Counted from the stretch's first letter, positions 9,471 through 22,200 are shown. The stretch: DNA of 64,000 nt from Thermothielavioides terrestris NRRL 8126 (GCF_000226115.1 NC_016458.1:6916001-6980000), one strand, 5' to 3'. Translations and numbers: made by a program. The notes: a model not told the origin generated them from the sequence alone.

Positions 9471-12007
9471 ATGGGGAGGCGGCCGAATGCGCTCATCCTG
9501 CAGTACTTCGAGCGGGGACCGAAGCTGCAGGACCAGAGCAATCGCTACCCGCACACTTGCAAAGCGTGAGTGAGATCACCTGCCGACCACTCTTTCGCCC
9601 TGCCTCGCTCTCCGCCTGCCTTGTTCTTTGTTATTTTTTCCCGATTGTTTTGCCGTGTCGCTTTGGCTGTTGTTCTGGCCTCGCAGCTAATCATCTTTTC
9701 CCCTCCGTGCACAGATGCGGCGAGCATTTCCCCCGTGGTCGACTCGACAGCCTGACGAGCCATCTCACCAAGAAATGCCCAGCAATATCCGAGGCGGAAC
9801 GAGTGAACGCCCTTCTCACGCTCTCTGGCGTGGGCTCTGCCTCCCAGCGATTTCAACAGACCCAGCAGGCCCAGGCCCAGGCTCAAGCACAAGCCCACGC
9901 TCACGCACAGGCCCACGCCCATGCCAATGGCTCGTCTGTCGATTTGCCCATGATACAGCGCGACTGGACCGCTCTCGGAGTGCTCGCCGAAGTGTCAAGA
10001 CAGATTGATTTGAACGAGAAGAACGACGACCGTGGCCAGCCAAATGGCGGTGGCTCCCAAGTTGCCGCACCCCCGGCAGGGCAACCCGCAGAGCGGTTCG
10101 AGCTGCAGGAGCAATTTACTATTGAGAACCCGCCGTTGAGCCAGGACAACGGCACGCCCAAATCGATGCCAGCCAAACGTAGGTGTTACCGTTTTGGAAG
10201 AGAAACGGCCGAAACAACACGCTGACCTGACGGGCATCCAGCCGAACTTTCGCCGCCCGAAGGCGACGGAGTGCTCACCGCCGAAGAGCATCTCCAAGCG
10301 ATGCTACGCGCCGAGGATGCGCAGTCGGACTCGGCGAACATCACCATGGCTGCCGCTGCGACGGCTCGTCTGAATCCCACGTACCTCGACCCCGAAATCC
10401 TTGGCGAAGAAGCTGCGGCAGCTGCGGAGGCGGCTACTGCGAGTGCCAATGCCGCTGCCGTGGCTGCAGCCGCCGCTGCCAGCACCCTCCCTGTGGCCGA
10501 TATGACCGGCACCGAAGAAGTCCCCCCGGCTCCCCCGGTTCCAAGCACGCCTGCGCCCCCTTCAACGAGTGCGCCTCAGCCTTGGGGCGAGATCACCTAT
10601 GCGACCGACTCGTTCCAGGCGACCATATCTAACAATACCCCCATGCAACCCATCTCGGCTCCGCTCGGAAAAGGCGTATTCCGCTTAGAGGGCGGTCCGA
10701 ATGGTGCCAAGTCACGCCATTCCAGGGCGCGCTTTAATGCGATTAGGAGAAAAGAGGTGCAGGAGGTTCGGAAAATCGGCGCCTGCATCCGCTGCCGAGT
10801 CCTCAGGAAGACGTGTTCCCAGGGTTCACCTTGCGACACCTGCCGGAAGGTCCTGTCCCCCCGCGTGTGGCGCTCAGGCTGTGTCCGCACCAAGTTCTCC
10901 GAGCAGCTGGATTTGTACTCCGCTGGCGTCCAGATTGTCCTCGCCCAAGCGAGAGTAAACTCGCTCAAGCAGGCCATGACCCTCGTGAACCATGGCGTAT
11001 TGATCGAGGCCTGTCACTTCCCCGACTGTGCCCCGCGTCTTCAGCTCCAGGTCTTGCAGCGCGAACCCGACCGCGACGTCGAAGGAAAGATCATCCTCGA
11101 CGCGACGATTGTGGAGGACCGGCCTTCCAGCTATCCCATTGTGATGCTGGACACCGACAACCAGGACGTGCCTGCGAGAGTCGAGACATACATGCGCGAA
11201 ATCCTGCCCGACATGATCAAGCGCGAGCCGTCTCACTTCATGCAGGTTACCTTGCAGACTGCGGTTGAGGTCGCCGGCCAGACGAACGATGAATTGCTCA
11301 AGAAGTCGCTTGAGCTCTGGGGTCTCGTCGAGATCCTGGACCGGGAGCGCCAGTGGACGGTCAGCGCCAAGTCGTGGGCCGACGATGCCCCCGCCAGAGC
11401 GGTGAAGGAAGACACCGACGGGGAGCTCTTCAACACGATCTGCCTCCAGCTCGCCGCCGCGGCGGAGAGGAAGGCGGCCGCCACCAGCAAAGCGCTGCTC
11501 ACCGGCATGCAGCGCGTGCTGCAGGACAGCAAGGTCAAGATCGACTTCAACATGTACTTCGCCGTCCTGATCCTGCTCAACTGCGTCGAGAAATCGAGCT
11601 GGGCCTTCAAGGCCTGGGAGCAAGAGAACCTGCGGCACCTCTGGCCCTTGGAGAAGGAGCCCGTCAGCTTCGCCCAGCAGGGCTACGTCATCGCGAACCT
11701 CTTGCATATGCTCCTCGGCATCCGCAAGGCCCTGCCCCGGACGACGCGCCGGGAGATCGACGGCCGACTGGTTACTGAGGAGGAGAACCCGGCCATCAGG
11801 GCGTATTTTGAGGCCATCAACCTCGACTGTAAGTTTGGTCTATGATAACTGTGCGGTCGATGCTCTTTTGTTTTTCGCTGACAACCCCCCGTTCCAGTTG
11901 CCGAGGTCAAAGCGAAACAGGAGCGTCCAGCCTTCTCGCCCACCGACTCCCGCTCCTTCGAGCTCTTGTTTTGCTCGACGCTCCTTCTGCCCAGCTCCGA
12001 CCCCTGA
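9471..12007 (+). CDS. fungal transcription factor with BED-like and C6-like zinc motifs
   Basis: Exons 9471-9565, 9715-10178, 10242-11828 and 11898-12007 give 751 residues, all with GT..AG introns. The N-terminus (HTCKACGEHFPRGR, then HLTKKC) has a C-x2-C..H-x4-C pattern like BED/C2HC fingers; its first Cys pair spans intron 1. Residues about 80-110 are Gln/Ala/His repeats. Near residue 365 is a second cysteine cluster: ACIRCRVLRKTCSQGSPC, DTCRK, then GCVRTKF. This resembles Zn2Cys6 with a lengthened last loop. Downstream, EQLDLYSAGVQ begins a conserved ~350-residue helical region. I recall Pezizomycotina homologues annotated as C6-finger proteins, but no characterised member. It is predicted nuclear and DNA-binding. 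It diverges from the lipase gene. Confidence 0.85.
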
Positions 12008-12543
12008 TAGAGGCGGACCCGGTTACGAAGATGGGGCCCTCGACATCTCGCTTTTTTTCTCTCTTTTTCTTTGATTCTAGCCATGCGATTCGTGCGGGAT
12101 CTGCACATCCACGGGCTTCCATGGCTTATGAACGGACTAGGCCATGTATGGTTTGCGGGGATTCTCCGGCGTCACGGGGACTCAGGAATGCTTCGCTATA
12201 TCATGATATAATAATGCGGCGGGTTGCCGGGTTGCACGGCACTATGTTGGTCGCTGGGAAAACAATTCAGTGGTGATGCAGGGTGGGAGGAGCAACGGAT
12301 GGGTTTGTTTTTCTGATGATAGAGAAAAATACCCCACGGTCGTGGCCTTGCGTGGCCAGTTTTAGGAACGCTCAGTTCTTCTACCTTCGCGACCAGATAT
12401 AAACAATGACAAAGATTTCCCCAATGTGGGGAGATGTTACCCACCGAAGAACAAACAAGTGCGTGCTAAATCCTGTCGTAACCCAAGAGTCATTCGCCAA
12501 ACAGTCCATCCATCAATCACTCCACCATGACCTCTCCCCAAGC
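12008..12543. other. convergent 3' intergenic region
   Basis: This lies between the 3' ends of the zinc-finger gene (plus) and SEC5 (minus). No gene is supported. It contains a 14-bp perfect palindrome at 12197-12210. Confidence 0.65.
12197..12210. repeat. 14-bp perfect palindrome TATATCATGATATA
   Basis: A perfect inverted repeat between two convergent genes. It could influence 3' end formation on either strand, but nothing in the sequence proves this. Confidence 0.6.
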
Positions 12544-15500
12544 TCATCTATCACTCCCCACGCTACCCCCCGTGTCCCTTCTCTCGAGCCCACCCGGTCC
12601 CGGTCCAGGAGCGCTGCTGCCGCCAGCAGCGGCGGCGGCGGCGGCGGCAGTCCGCTTAGGCTTCCTGAAGCAGGCGAACTCGCTCTTGCTGGCCTCGCGC
12701 AGGCGCTTGAGCACGGCGCGCATCTCGGGCAGCTCGGCCTGGAGGCGGGCGCGGGCGTCGTTGTCGGTGCGGCCGTCGAGCTCCTGGTAGACGGCCGACT
12801 GCAGCTCCGACGCGCGGTCGGTCGTGTAGTGGCTCAGCGTCTGGGCGACGAACTCGACGTCGAGCGTGGCCTGCATGAGCGCCTCGAGGCTGTAGCGCGG
12901 GCGCGTGCGGAAGGCCTCGAGCAGCTCGCGCGACGCCTGCTCCAGCAGGTACGAGAGCACCTCGCTGGTCAGCGGCGCCGCCGTCGTCGACACCTGCGTG
13001 TGCACCAGCACGAGCTCCAGCAGCGCCTCGTACACGTACGGCCGCACCTCGCGCGGCTTGGCGCCCGGCGGCGGGACCCAGTCGGGCGCTGTGACGCCGG
13101 CGCGGATGATGCGCCGGAGGGCCTCGATGGAGGGCCGGGTGTAGGACTGGAAGAGCCGGGCGTCGATCTGGCTGAGCACGTCGCGGATCGTCTTGGTCTC
13201 GTCGGTCAGCTTGACCGAGAAGGCGTTTTCGAACTGCGTGTTGAGGCTGGGGACGACGGTCGAGCGGAGCGCTTGGAGGTTGCTAAGGGTAAGTAGCATG
13301 CGGACGTTCTGGGGTGGGTTTGGTTAGCGTTGCGGGCAAGAAAAAATAAAATAGGCGGTTTGCAGGATTAAGGGGCGGGCGCTTACTCTGTCGCTCGCAT
13401 CGATGGTCCCCCCTCCGATTGTCGACGCCGAGAGTTGGGAACTGGGTGGGTTGTTCACCAAGACGTATCCGTCGACATCTACTGTCCACTCATCGTCCGT
13501 CTTCTTGGGAAATCGCTCGGCATTCTCGACCATGCCGCCCAAGGCTTTGTAGAGAGTAGTCACGTACTGGCTCCGGACCATCTGCAACAGCTTTGTCGGC
13601 GGAGGGAGAACAATATCCCCGGCCCCCGGCCTCGACATGGCCTCGGAGATGTACAGAATCTTTTGCATGCCGCTGAGCAGCGCACCCTCAAAGGCGGCGA
13701 AGGTGGCCGGCATCTTGGTTACGTCTCGGCTGTCTGGCGACCGGTTCCAGTCCTCGACGTACTTGATGTTCTCGGCGTCCCTGTTCCATGCGGCGCAGAG
13801 AGCGACCACGCACCTTTCCCTGGCGGCTCCCACCAGCATCTTGATGCGTTCGACCTCGGCGGCATCTCCTGCCCCGACGGGGGAAACAGAAGCCATGTCG
13901 GAAGCCCCGGCCCCAACAAGGGCAAGCATCTTGGAGAGGAAAAACACGCCGCTGAGCGAGTTGGACCAGGGCGGCCAGAAGGCGAACTTCTCCCAGGCTT
14001 CGCCTCTCTTCGGCGACGGTGGCGGCGGGTTGTTTGGGTCGATATTGAAGCGCGGATCTCTCGGACTAAGCGAGCCCGAGATAGATGCAACACCCGGAGT
14101 GGCCGGGGATTGCGGCGGTAGTGGAGAGAAGAGGAGCGAGATATCCTCGGGCGGAGGACCAGCAAAGAAGACGAGAACGCTCTCCCGGATCATGCTGACA
14201 AGCTCGACAGCGCCCTTCTGGAGATCGATGGTCCCTTGCTGTGAAAGCCGATGGTGGGTCTTCGACTCCCCGTTATAACCGGCCGGCAGGTTCCTCTGTG
14301 TCTTGCCATCGATGAATCCCTGAACAGTCTGCCAGAAATCGAGCACCTCGCCCAATAACCCTTGGGAGGAGAGGAGGTTGTTCAGAAACGCGACGTTCAT
14401 CTCCCACAGCTCCACGACGTCAGGCGAGTCGAACGTCTTGGTCATGGCCTCGATCGACTGCCTTCCTAGCGTTCGCATGTGAGATGCGATAGCCTGGGGG
14501 CTCGGCTTTTCAGCATTTGCCAGACGGCGCCGCAAGATCTCGATTTCCACCTTTGACCGCTCGGTTGTGGACAGGATTTTGCTCTTCAGGTAGTCGTAAC
14601 GGCTCAAGAGCCAGACCCACACCGGATTGTCTTCAACGCCGAGTTCCAGCAGGAGCGATATCAGCTCCATGTGCTGGTCGTTCTCGCGCTGCCCCGAGGC
14701 GTCCGCCTTGGTCAAGTTGTAGGGGGAGATGAGCCTCCGCCACAAGTCTCGCTTAAAAACCTGGATCTGCTCCTCAACGTCATGCCACATCCGAGCCGCC
14801 AGGAGGATCCGGTAGAGCTGGTCGTCAGTGGGCTGGGACGACTTGATCTCCTCGGCCAGCTGTTTCGCCTCGTCGGCGAACCGCCTCGCTTTGGTGTACT
14901 CTTCCACTAGGGTCTCGTGGTCCTTGCGCTTGATGCTGTCCGCTATCGCCGCGCTCGTTTCCACAAACTCCTTGTATTGATCGAGGGCCGCGGCCACCGT
15001 CTTGAGGTGCTCCTCTTTCTCTCTCCCTCCTAACGCGGGGCCCCAGACATCCTCGGCCTTTGCTGAGACGTCTAGCAGTGGCGCCTTGACCCCCAGGACG
15101 CCGTACTCGCTCTCCTTTATCAGCGCGTTCTTCTTGCGGGGGTCCGTGGCCGGTGAATGCGGGCTGTTCAGGGGCGCTGGGCCGCTGCCACTTCGAAAGC
15201 TATTCTTGCTGGCGTGACGAGAGTGGCCTCGAGCCCGTGGCGGCGAGGGATCTACGCCGCGATACTTCATCTCCTTGTAGACATTATCGATGGTGGCCTT
15301 CGCGCGGACGAAGCGCTCAAAGTTCGATTCCACAAGGACCTTGAGTGAGGCCGACTTCTGGTCGATCGACTTGGAAAGCACCTCGAGACCGTTTATCAGC
15401 GATTGCGTGTCCGCTGTGGCATGCATCTGCGAGAGGAACAGCGCGGGGGAGAAGGTCGTCGACGAGAGGAGGAATCGGTTGCCTGGTGACAGCTGCCTGT

Positions 15501-15881
15501 TAATCGCCTTGCGCGCGCCCAGCCTGCACCAGCACCACCGTCCAGGGAGCACTCACGAAGCCTCACGTCATCCTGCAGCGGGACGCCCAGGTGTTTCAGC
15601 GTCCGAACAACGCTGTCGGTGGTGCCAAGGGGGTCCGGCTCGTCTTTCTGCACGAGATTGCCCACACCGCTGCCGGAGGTCTCGGATCCTGGGACGACGC
15701 TGCTCCTGGTGCTTACGGCTCTCTCCAGCGCTTGATACCTCGATTTCCTCCTGTTGATCTTCTTGTTGGTCGTCTCGTCGTCCGAAACATCGCTGTCATT
15801 ATTTTTCTCGGCTGGCCACTGCACAGGGTTAAGGGTCGAGATTTGGTAGAAATCGAGGACCGTCCGCTCGAGATCCGCCAT
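12544..15881 (-). CDS. SEC5: exocyst complex subunit Sec5
   Basis: Subunit of the octameric exocyst that tethers secretory vesicles at growing hyphal tips and septa. Exons 15881-15557, 15482-13387 and 13308-12544 give 1061 residues. Both introns (74 and 78 bp) have GT..AG ends and keep frame. Recognition rests on the Sec5 N-terminal block running across intron 1: DPLGTTDSVVRTLKHLGVPL, DDVRLRNRFLLSSTTFSP, LINGLEVLSKSI, NFERFVRAKATIDNVYKEM. The remainder is helical, as expected of exocyst rod subunits. The last 40 residues are a low-complexity Ala/Gly tail. The start ATG precedes MADLERTVLDFYQI. The gene is head to head with IDH2 across about 780 bp. Confidence 0.93.
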
Positions 15882-16658
15882 GGTTGTCGCGTTGTCGGGT
15901 TATAACGTTGAGCTGTGCCGAGCGCTCCGTCGCAGTGTACGCGGCCTGCGCAGTCCGAAGAGGCTCAATTATGTGAGTGGTGTAGGAAAAGCATAAGTGT
16001 CATAATCGTTGCTGTTCATGCCTCTGCCATAATTCTGAGATCGTGAGAAAGCTTGCTGGCACGAGTTCACATGGTTACGCTGCCAATTGACGAGGGATGA
16101 GAGTGAGGGTGGTTAAACAGGGGGTACCAGCTCTCTAACAGTGGGGTTGAGCCGCGTACAGCCCGAGTCTCACACTTGACGTGAATGAACGTTTAACAAT
16201 GTACCCGTTCAAGCGGGGTGAAACGTGCAGGTCGCTCACCGCCTGCCGTTGGAATCCATCAGGTAACTTCCATGATCAAATTGGTTTCTGCCGAGTTTAA
16301 ACGCTACTTACCTGAACATTCTTGGGCGGTGAGCTGCCCGAGCCAAGGGTTTCGCACCTAACTAAATCCGGACACTACGTAATTGCAGCCTCAGCACCAA
16401 GCGTGGGGGCTTCCAGGTTGTTTGGCCGATGCAGCATCCCTGTGACGCACGGTCCACTGCCGTTCTCCCGCCGCCAAATCCTGCATCAGACCGCGGGTTG
16501 GTTGCAGCCAATTCGGTCAAGTTTTAACTATCTGCGCGGATAACCGGCGGCCAAACATCTTCTTCCGAGTCTGAGATTTTGAAGTGCGTTGCGGGCCCTC
16601 TGTCGTTCAACACCGCGCCCCGACTTGAACGAAAAGACATTCCCTGGACAGCGTCAAG
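15882..16658. other. divergent promoter region SEC5/IDH2
   Basis: Bidirectional upstream region for two divergent housekeeping genes. I see no ORF with family support and no clear repeats. Confidence 0.65.
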
Positions 16659-18166
16659 ATGTTGGCCCTCCGCTCGATTGCTGCGCCTATGCAGCGCCAA
16701 TGCTGGCGTGCAGCTCCCCGCGCCGCCGTTTCTCTCTCGCTGCAGGTGGGAAAACCATTGTGCAGCTTCAAATTGTTTCGCATCGGCCTAAGGCTACTTC
16801 GACTGACACATGCACCTTCTTCTAGAGTCGGAGACTGTACTCGTCGCAAGACGCCGTTGCCAAGTTCAATGGCCAGAAGGACGCCCAGGTACGCAGCAAC
16901 CCGTCGCCGCCCGCCCAGTGCATGCCTGCATCCAACCGCCACCCGTGCTTGGTTTGCCGTGAAAATCACTCAAACGCAGCCCCAAGCCAGCAACCCGACG
17001 GTGCGAGCAGCGCAGCTTACACTTGTGCATAGGGTCGCTACACCGTCAGCTTGATCGAGGGTGATGGTATTGGCCCCGAGATTGCCGTTGCCGTCAAGGA
17101 CATCTTCGCCGCCGCCAAGGTCTGTCGCCAGCTTCCGCTCGCCCGATGACACCCAAGACTCGAGCCAGTGCTAACGCAACAACGCAGACTCCTATTACCT
17201 GGGAGCCCATCAACGTCGACCCTATCATCAAGGACGGCAAGACGGCCATCCCGGATGCTGCCATTGAGAGCATCAGGAAAAACAAGATCGCCCTGAAGGG
17301 CCCTCTCGCCGTACGTGCCGTCAACACCGGACTTTGGGCGGCGCATATCTGACCGTGGCGATGTGGTGATGTAGACTCCCATTGGCAAGGGCCACGTCTC
17401 CCTCAACCTCACTCTCCGTCGGACGTTCAACCTCTTCGCCAACCTACGGCCCTGCCGGTCGGTTGCCGGATACAAGACGCCGTACGACAATGTTGACACC
17501 GTCCTGATCCGCGAGAACACCGAGGGCGAGTACTCGGGCATTGAGCACGTTGTGGTGGACGGCGTTGTGCAGAGCATCAAGCTCATCACGCGCGAGGCCA
17601 GCGAGCGTGTCCTGCGGTTTGCCTTCCAGCATGCCCGGGCTATCGGCCGCAAGAAGGTCCGCGTCGTGCACAAGGCCACCATCATGAAGATGAGCGACGG
17701 CCTTTTCCTCACCGTCGGCAACCAGGTCGCCAAGGAGTTCCCGGATATCGAGTTTGACGCCGAGCTGCTCGACAACACCTGCCTGAAAATGACGACGGAC
17801 CCGACCCCCTACAACGATAAGGTCCTGGTCATGCCCAACCTCTACGGCGATATTCTGTCCGACATGTGCGCCGGTCTCATTGGCGGCCTGGGCCTGACGC
17901 CCTCCGGCAACATTGGCGATGAGTGCTCCATTTTCGAGGCCGTCCACGGTTCTGCCCCTGACATCGCCGGCAAGGGGCTCGCCAACCCCACCGCCCTGCT
18001 GCTCAGCTCCGTCATGATGCTGAGGCACATGGGCCTGAACGAGTACGCCGACCGCATCGAGAAGGCGGCGTTCGACACGCTGGCCGAGGGCAAGGCCCTG
18101 ACTGGCGACCTGGGCGGAAAGGCGAAGACGAGCGAGTTCGCGGCGGCCATCATCGAGAAGCTATGA
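16659..18166 (+). CDS. IDH2: NAD-dependent isocitrate dehydrogenase subunit 2, mitochondrial
   Basis: Catalyses isocitrate + NAD+ to 2-oxoglutarate + CO2 + NADH in the TCA cycle, as a hetero-oligomer with IDH1. Exons 16659-16745, 16826-16888, 17033-17119, 17188-17310 and 17375-18166 are all phase 0 and give 383 residues. Residues 1-35 (Arg/Ala/Ser-rich, few acids) are a typical presequence. Then [50 protein letters not shown] and the family signature [19 protein letters not shown] with LTPSGNIG, followed by [14 protein letters not shown]. The match to yeast Idh2 is close throughout, and the isocitrate-contact segment [16 protein letters not shown] favours IDH2 over IDH1. Four introns crowd the first 40 percent of the gene. 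Confidence 0.96.
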
Positions 18167-18469
18167 TATCCCCATGTATAGACTGTACAATACTGCGGCC
18201 AAATTTCGATAGCATCTTGGCTGGTTGTTGGCAATGACGATCGTAATGACTCTCTTTACCCCCAAGCTGTGGGCAGCAAGTTTTATCTGTCGTTTGATAT
18301 GGCCCGTCAGTTTTGATCACGCATTACTTTGAGTAGAAGAGCCAGCGAAGACGGTCGACCATGGGCTGCATTGTAGAGACGCGGCTGTAGACGGCTCATT
18401 AGATAGATGGTATGGCTAGGATCAAACCGTTTACATCCCACCAACCTGCAGAGGCGGGCTGAACACACA

Positions 18470-18528
<59 letters not shown>

Positions 18529-18649
18529 ATGATCAATTTGCTACATTGGCCTACGCCGGGCCACGCGCCACTACGGCCGGTGTTGGATGTCCAATGAGCA
18601 GAACTCCAACGGTCATGTTATCACTCGCCGTTTTCCCACATCTACCAGG
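18167..18649. other. 3' spacer after IDH2
   Basis: No gene. It contains the IDH2 3' end and an (AC)n-A44 simple repeat. Confidence 0.7.
18462..18526. repeat. (AC)n followed by A44 tract
   Basis: About ten AC dinucleotides run straight into 44 consecutive A bases at 18483-18526. This is simple-sequence DNA. A long A tract can also mark the end of an old retroposed insertion, but no retrotransposon sequence or target duplication is visible beside it. Confidence 0.9.
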
Positions 18650-20575
18650 CTAGTTCCGAGTCTCACTGAGAAGTTGCTCCGGGATGACCCGGGCAGGAAA
18701 GTTTGCTTCAAATGCGCTCATGAACTTGATCAGCGTTCCCTCGGCTTCCGGTCGAGCCAAAGCCGCGAGCCCAAACGGACGGCTGAGCTGGCCTTTCAGG
18801 TGGTATCGCCCAAGGGGAACATTGGAGATGGGATACCCTAATGAGTATTAGAATGCCGTTGGAGTTGGAGATGGGGGGGCTCGCAGAACCAGGGCGAGAG
18901 AGTCGAGAGAGAAGAGTTCAACGTACCAGAGGCTGTGCTCAGGGAACACACCGGGCTATCCATGGGCGCTATCACAACATCGAGGTTGTGCTCGTCCAAG
19001 ACTTTGCGAAGTCCTTGGTCTCTGCCCACTTGGAGCATGTGCTGAAAAGCATCGCGGTACTGCGCCTCAGAAGGTCTGTTCTCAACAGCCCTCACAAGCC
19101 ATGACTGATCTGGTGCATCTGCGTGGCATGTCAGAACTTGATGAGTCGCAATACGGTGCGGCTGGTGCTCGTTACCCTTGGGCAAGCACTTTTCGGCGTG
19201 CTTCTTGTTGAACTCGACGACGCTTGCCAAGTCGTGAACTTGGGTGCCAGGTTTGACGAAGTCGCGGAAGAACTCGTTTGCCGTTTCTTCATGCTCGTAA
19301 CCTATACCGGAGTGAGTGACCATTGATGGCGATAGCGGATATCAGAAGAGCGAGGGATGTAAATACAGTTCACAATGAAAGGAGTATAGTCGTCGCCCAC
19401 AGTCAGTTCACTCGGCTGTGGCAAGGTCACCGGGTAAATCACCTCGGCGCCGAGGGACTGCATTTTCTCCCTTGCTTCATGGTAGGCTGCGTCCTACGTC
19501 GTTGTTAGAGAATGAGCGGACTCTTCAAGCTCGCTTACTCACATGCTGCTTCTTGGCTTCCTCGCTTGGAACCCAGAGATCCGGCGGAAAGCGCCAGACG
19601 GCGGGGTCAACAAACCCCAGTCTCAGACCGTTGAAGGAGGTGCTGAAGAATGACCGGTACCCGTCGACTGGTAGCTTTGCGCGAGCGGGTAGATCCAAAA
19701 TAGCTTCAGTTGCAGCGGCCACGTCGTGAACGGACTTAGCCATTGAACCCGTTGTGTCGAGACTCTTTGAGACACGCTAGCAGCCTTCGGCTGTCGCTAG
19801 GCCAAGGGTCGGCTTCAAGGCGTACAGAGCCTGTCTGGATGCTCGCTGAACGATGGAGCCATCGTTTTCGGTTCCGATGCCGATAAGCGCAAATCCAGCA
19901 GACACACTCACAGCACTGCCTGTTGATGAACCGCCAGGACTCTAGATCACGTTAAAATCGCTATCGTCGCGCAAGCTGTTGGTATGCAGAGTCTCTTACG
20001 GATGGTGAGAGGTCCCCCTCGTCAAGTACGATGTCGCCGTAAATATAAGGCGACTTGGTCTGGCCTCCGACAGGAGAGAAACCGTCGATGAGCCCGTCGC
20101 CCCTAATTATCGTGTCAAGGTTAGTGGGGCGTTTGGCAACAACATAACGTGAGCTTACTTGAACGCGCAGAATTCCTAGAAATCATTAGACTAAACATCA
20201 ACAATGGCCGTGACGAGCTGAAGGATCTAGAGAAATGGCTACCTTCAGAACAATCGGGATCCCGTGCAAAGGACCACGGCTTCGATTGGATCGCAGCTCC
20301 AGCTTCCCTGCCTCAGCTCGTGCCCAGAGCGAAGCTTCAGGCGCGAGGGAAACAATCGCTCTTAGCTTCAGTCCATTTCTATTTTCCTTGTTGATCTGCA
20401 ACAAGAGCTGGGACAATAGGCCTGGGATAGTCAGAGTTCCGTTGTCGAAAAGCTGTCGGACATCCCGGGCGTTCAGGGCGAGGATTTGCTCTGTCGAAAG
20501 GCGCTGTGGCAGCGCAGCCGCGGGCAAATCCCTCGGTACAGTGCCCATAGTGCGCCAAGGGAAGACCAGAGACAA
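18650..20575 (-). pseudogene. amidase-signature gene, degenerate
   Basis: Amidase-signature hydrolases cleave amides with a Ser-cisSer-Lys triad. On the minus strand: N-terminus from 20575 through LSTEQILALNARDVRQLF to GPLHGIPIVLK (putative catalytic Lys); a short EFCAFK exon near 20175; GDGLIDGFSPVGGQTKSPY; SPGGSSTGSAVSVSAGFAL and GTENDGSIV (putative cis-Ser and nucleophile Ser); then DAAYHEAREKMQSLGAEV, YEHEETANEFFRDFV, and an end at SETRN-stop (18650). Introns between the C-terminal parts look canonical. Two defects: an in-frame TAG at 19779-19777 between ATAEGC and RVSKSLD, and about 45-50 residues missing after IVLK, where the conserved DNI..GKANLS region belongs and only 66-90 bp remain. 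The 3' half is well kept, so the loss looks fairly recent. Confidence 0.75.
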
Positions 20576-22200
20576 AAGACGCGGAAGCTAGGCTCTGGCG
20601 GAGAAGTAGAGTGCCGATAGCATCAGCACTCTTCGGAACAGTCTCATGAAGGGTAGTAACTCGGGCTTGCGGCGCAGAGCTGGGCACATACCTAACAGGT
20701 GCCCCGTTTCAGTTCAACAGCAGAGAAAGGGGTAAGAAATTGAGCGAGAAGTGACGGTCGTTGGTGCGCCTGACCATTGTGGCTTGCAACAGTTGGCATC
20801 CCGTCGGACAACCACAGCCAGGACCACACAGCGATAAACCACACTGCCCTAGTGCATGGAAGGAAACGGCCAGTAAAACAAACCTGGAACCAACCCACGT
20901 GGGATTGATGCCCTGAGCCTCCATCTTCCCTACAATGCCGACTCCCAGGTCTTGTTCCTATTTCGCTGTCCTTCTTTCTGCGTCATGAACTGTCATTCTG
21001 GCTCTAATCTCTCCATCTATACTTGGTAAGAGAACATCTATCCCCAATGCAAACCAATTCGGCTCTAAGGCCCGTTTCAGGATCATGTCCGGGTACCTAT
21101 GACACTGCGTGCAAGGCAAACGGGACCGTCCCCCAATCAGCGGCATCTGAATGCCTCCTCCGAGAAGTCATTCGATCTTACCAACTGTTCTTCAGGAACA
21201 CGAGGTCACGGAGGCTCTCATCCTCCGCACTCAAACAATCCGCAAAGATCCAGAGTAAATCGATCTAAATCCGCCGGACTTGCGCATGATGCTGCAGGAT
21301 ACAGACCGCAGAAACCCGTTCGAATCATTGTGGTATGCTGTTGTGGCAGCCCCACGGTAAGGCCAGGTCTTTCGGGTTATGTTGATTCATCCCTTGATCA
21401 AATTCATTGCCTCAGTGTCGACTGTCTTAATGCCCTAGGGCAGATGCATGGCACAGGGTGATCCACACCGCCTTATTCAGCCTAGGAACAATCCAGTTAG
21501 AGGAGGTGATGGACGTCCCTAAGATCTGACAACAGAAGGACATTTGATTGATTCTTCCTCGAGTAGCTGATTCAAAGACCGAGTGTACAAGCACGAGGTT
21601 CTTCTGAGTCCTGGGCATGACAACTAATGAGCCTTATCCTTTGAGATCCGCGATCCGTCGTCACGCTCTCCTAAATCTCAAGCCTTGTTTGCCTCGAGAA
21701 CTTCCGTCGAGAACAGCCTAGACATAAACTCCTATCAGACTTGTCGTCGACGTTGATGGCACACTGGAACTATACACATACCCTTGACAGAGACCTCCAA
21801 CACCCTTGTGCTGGTCCCGCTCCAGCTGCAGTCGGACACCTTTCCCGTCACCGGCTCGACCGACTTGTCATCCTTCAGGGTGGTGAACTTCTTCCACGGC
21901 TGCTTGAGTCCTTGCTGAGAGGTGCGCCCCGAATCACGGCTCTGGGCGGAGACAGTTGGCGTCTGGGGTTCGGCTATTGGCGCTGTATGCTAGGAGAGAA
22001 AGTCGCGAATGTCCCTTCAATGTCGTCGATGAACTTGTTGCTTCTGAGGTGAGGGTTTATCTCCGGCCAGATATGAGATGCAACTCCAGAACCCTTGATT
22101 GTTATTTTCGGATCTTGACTTCTTCGACCACAACACGATGCGGTTCGATAGGTAAGTTGCTCGATGCTGCCCCACCTGCGGCAGACATGGAGGAGGACAA
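20576..22200. other. spacer, possibly including decayed 5' end of the NLR-like relic
   Basis: No intact gene. From about 21800 the plus strand carries short pieces in shifting frames (e.g. STDLSSFRVVNFFHG) that may be the mutated N-terminal effector domain of the NLR-like relic. They are too broken to classify. Confidence 0.4.

Noticed and set aside
12406..13296. 296-codon plus-strand frame opposite the SEC5 3' exon
   Set aside because: Antisense shadow of the GC-rich SEC5 coding sequence; Ala/Arg/Gly-rich and domain-less.
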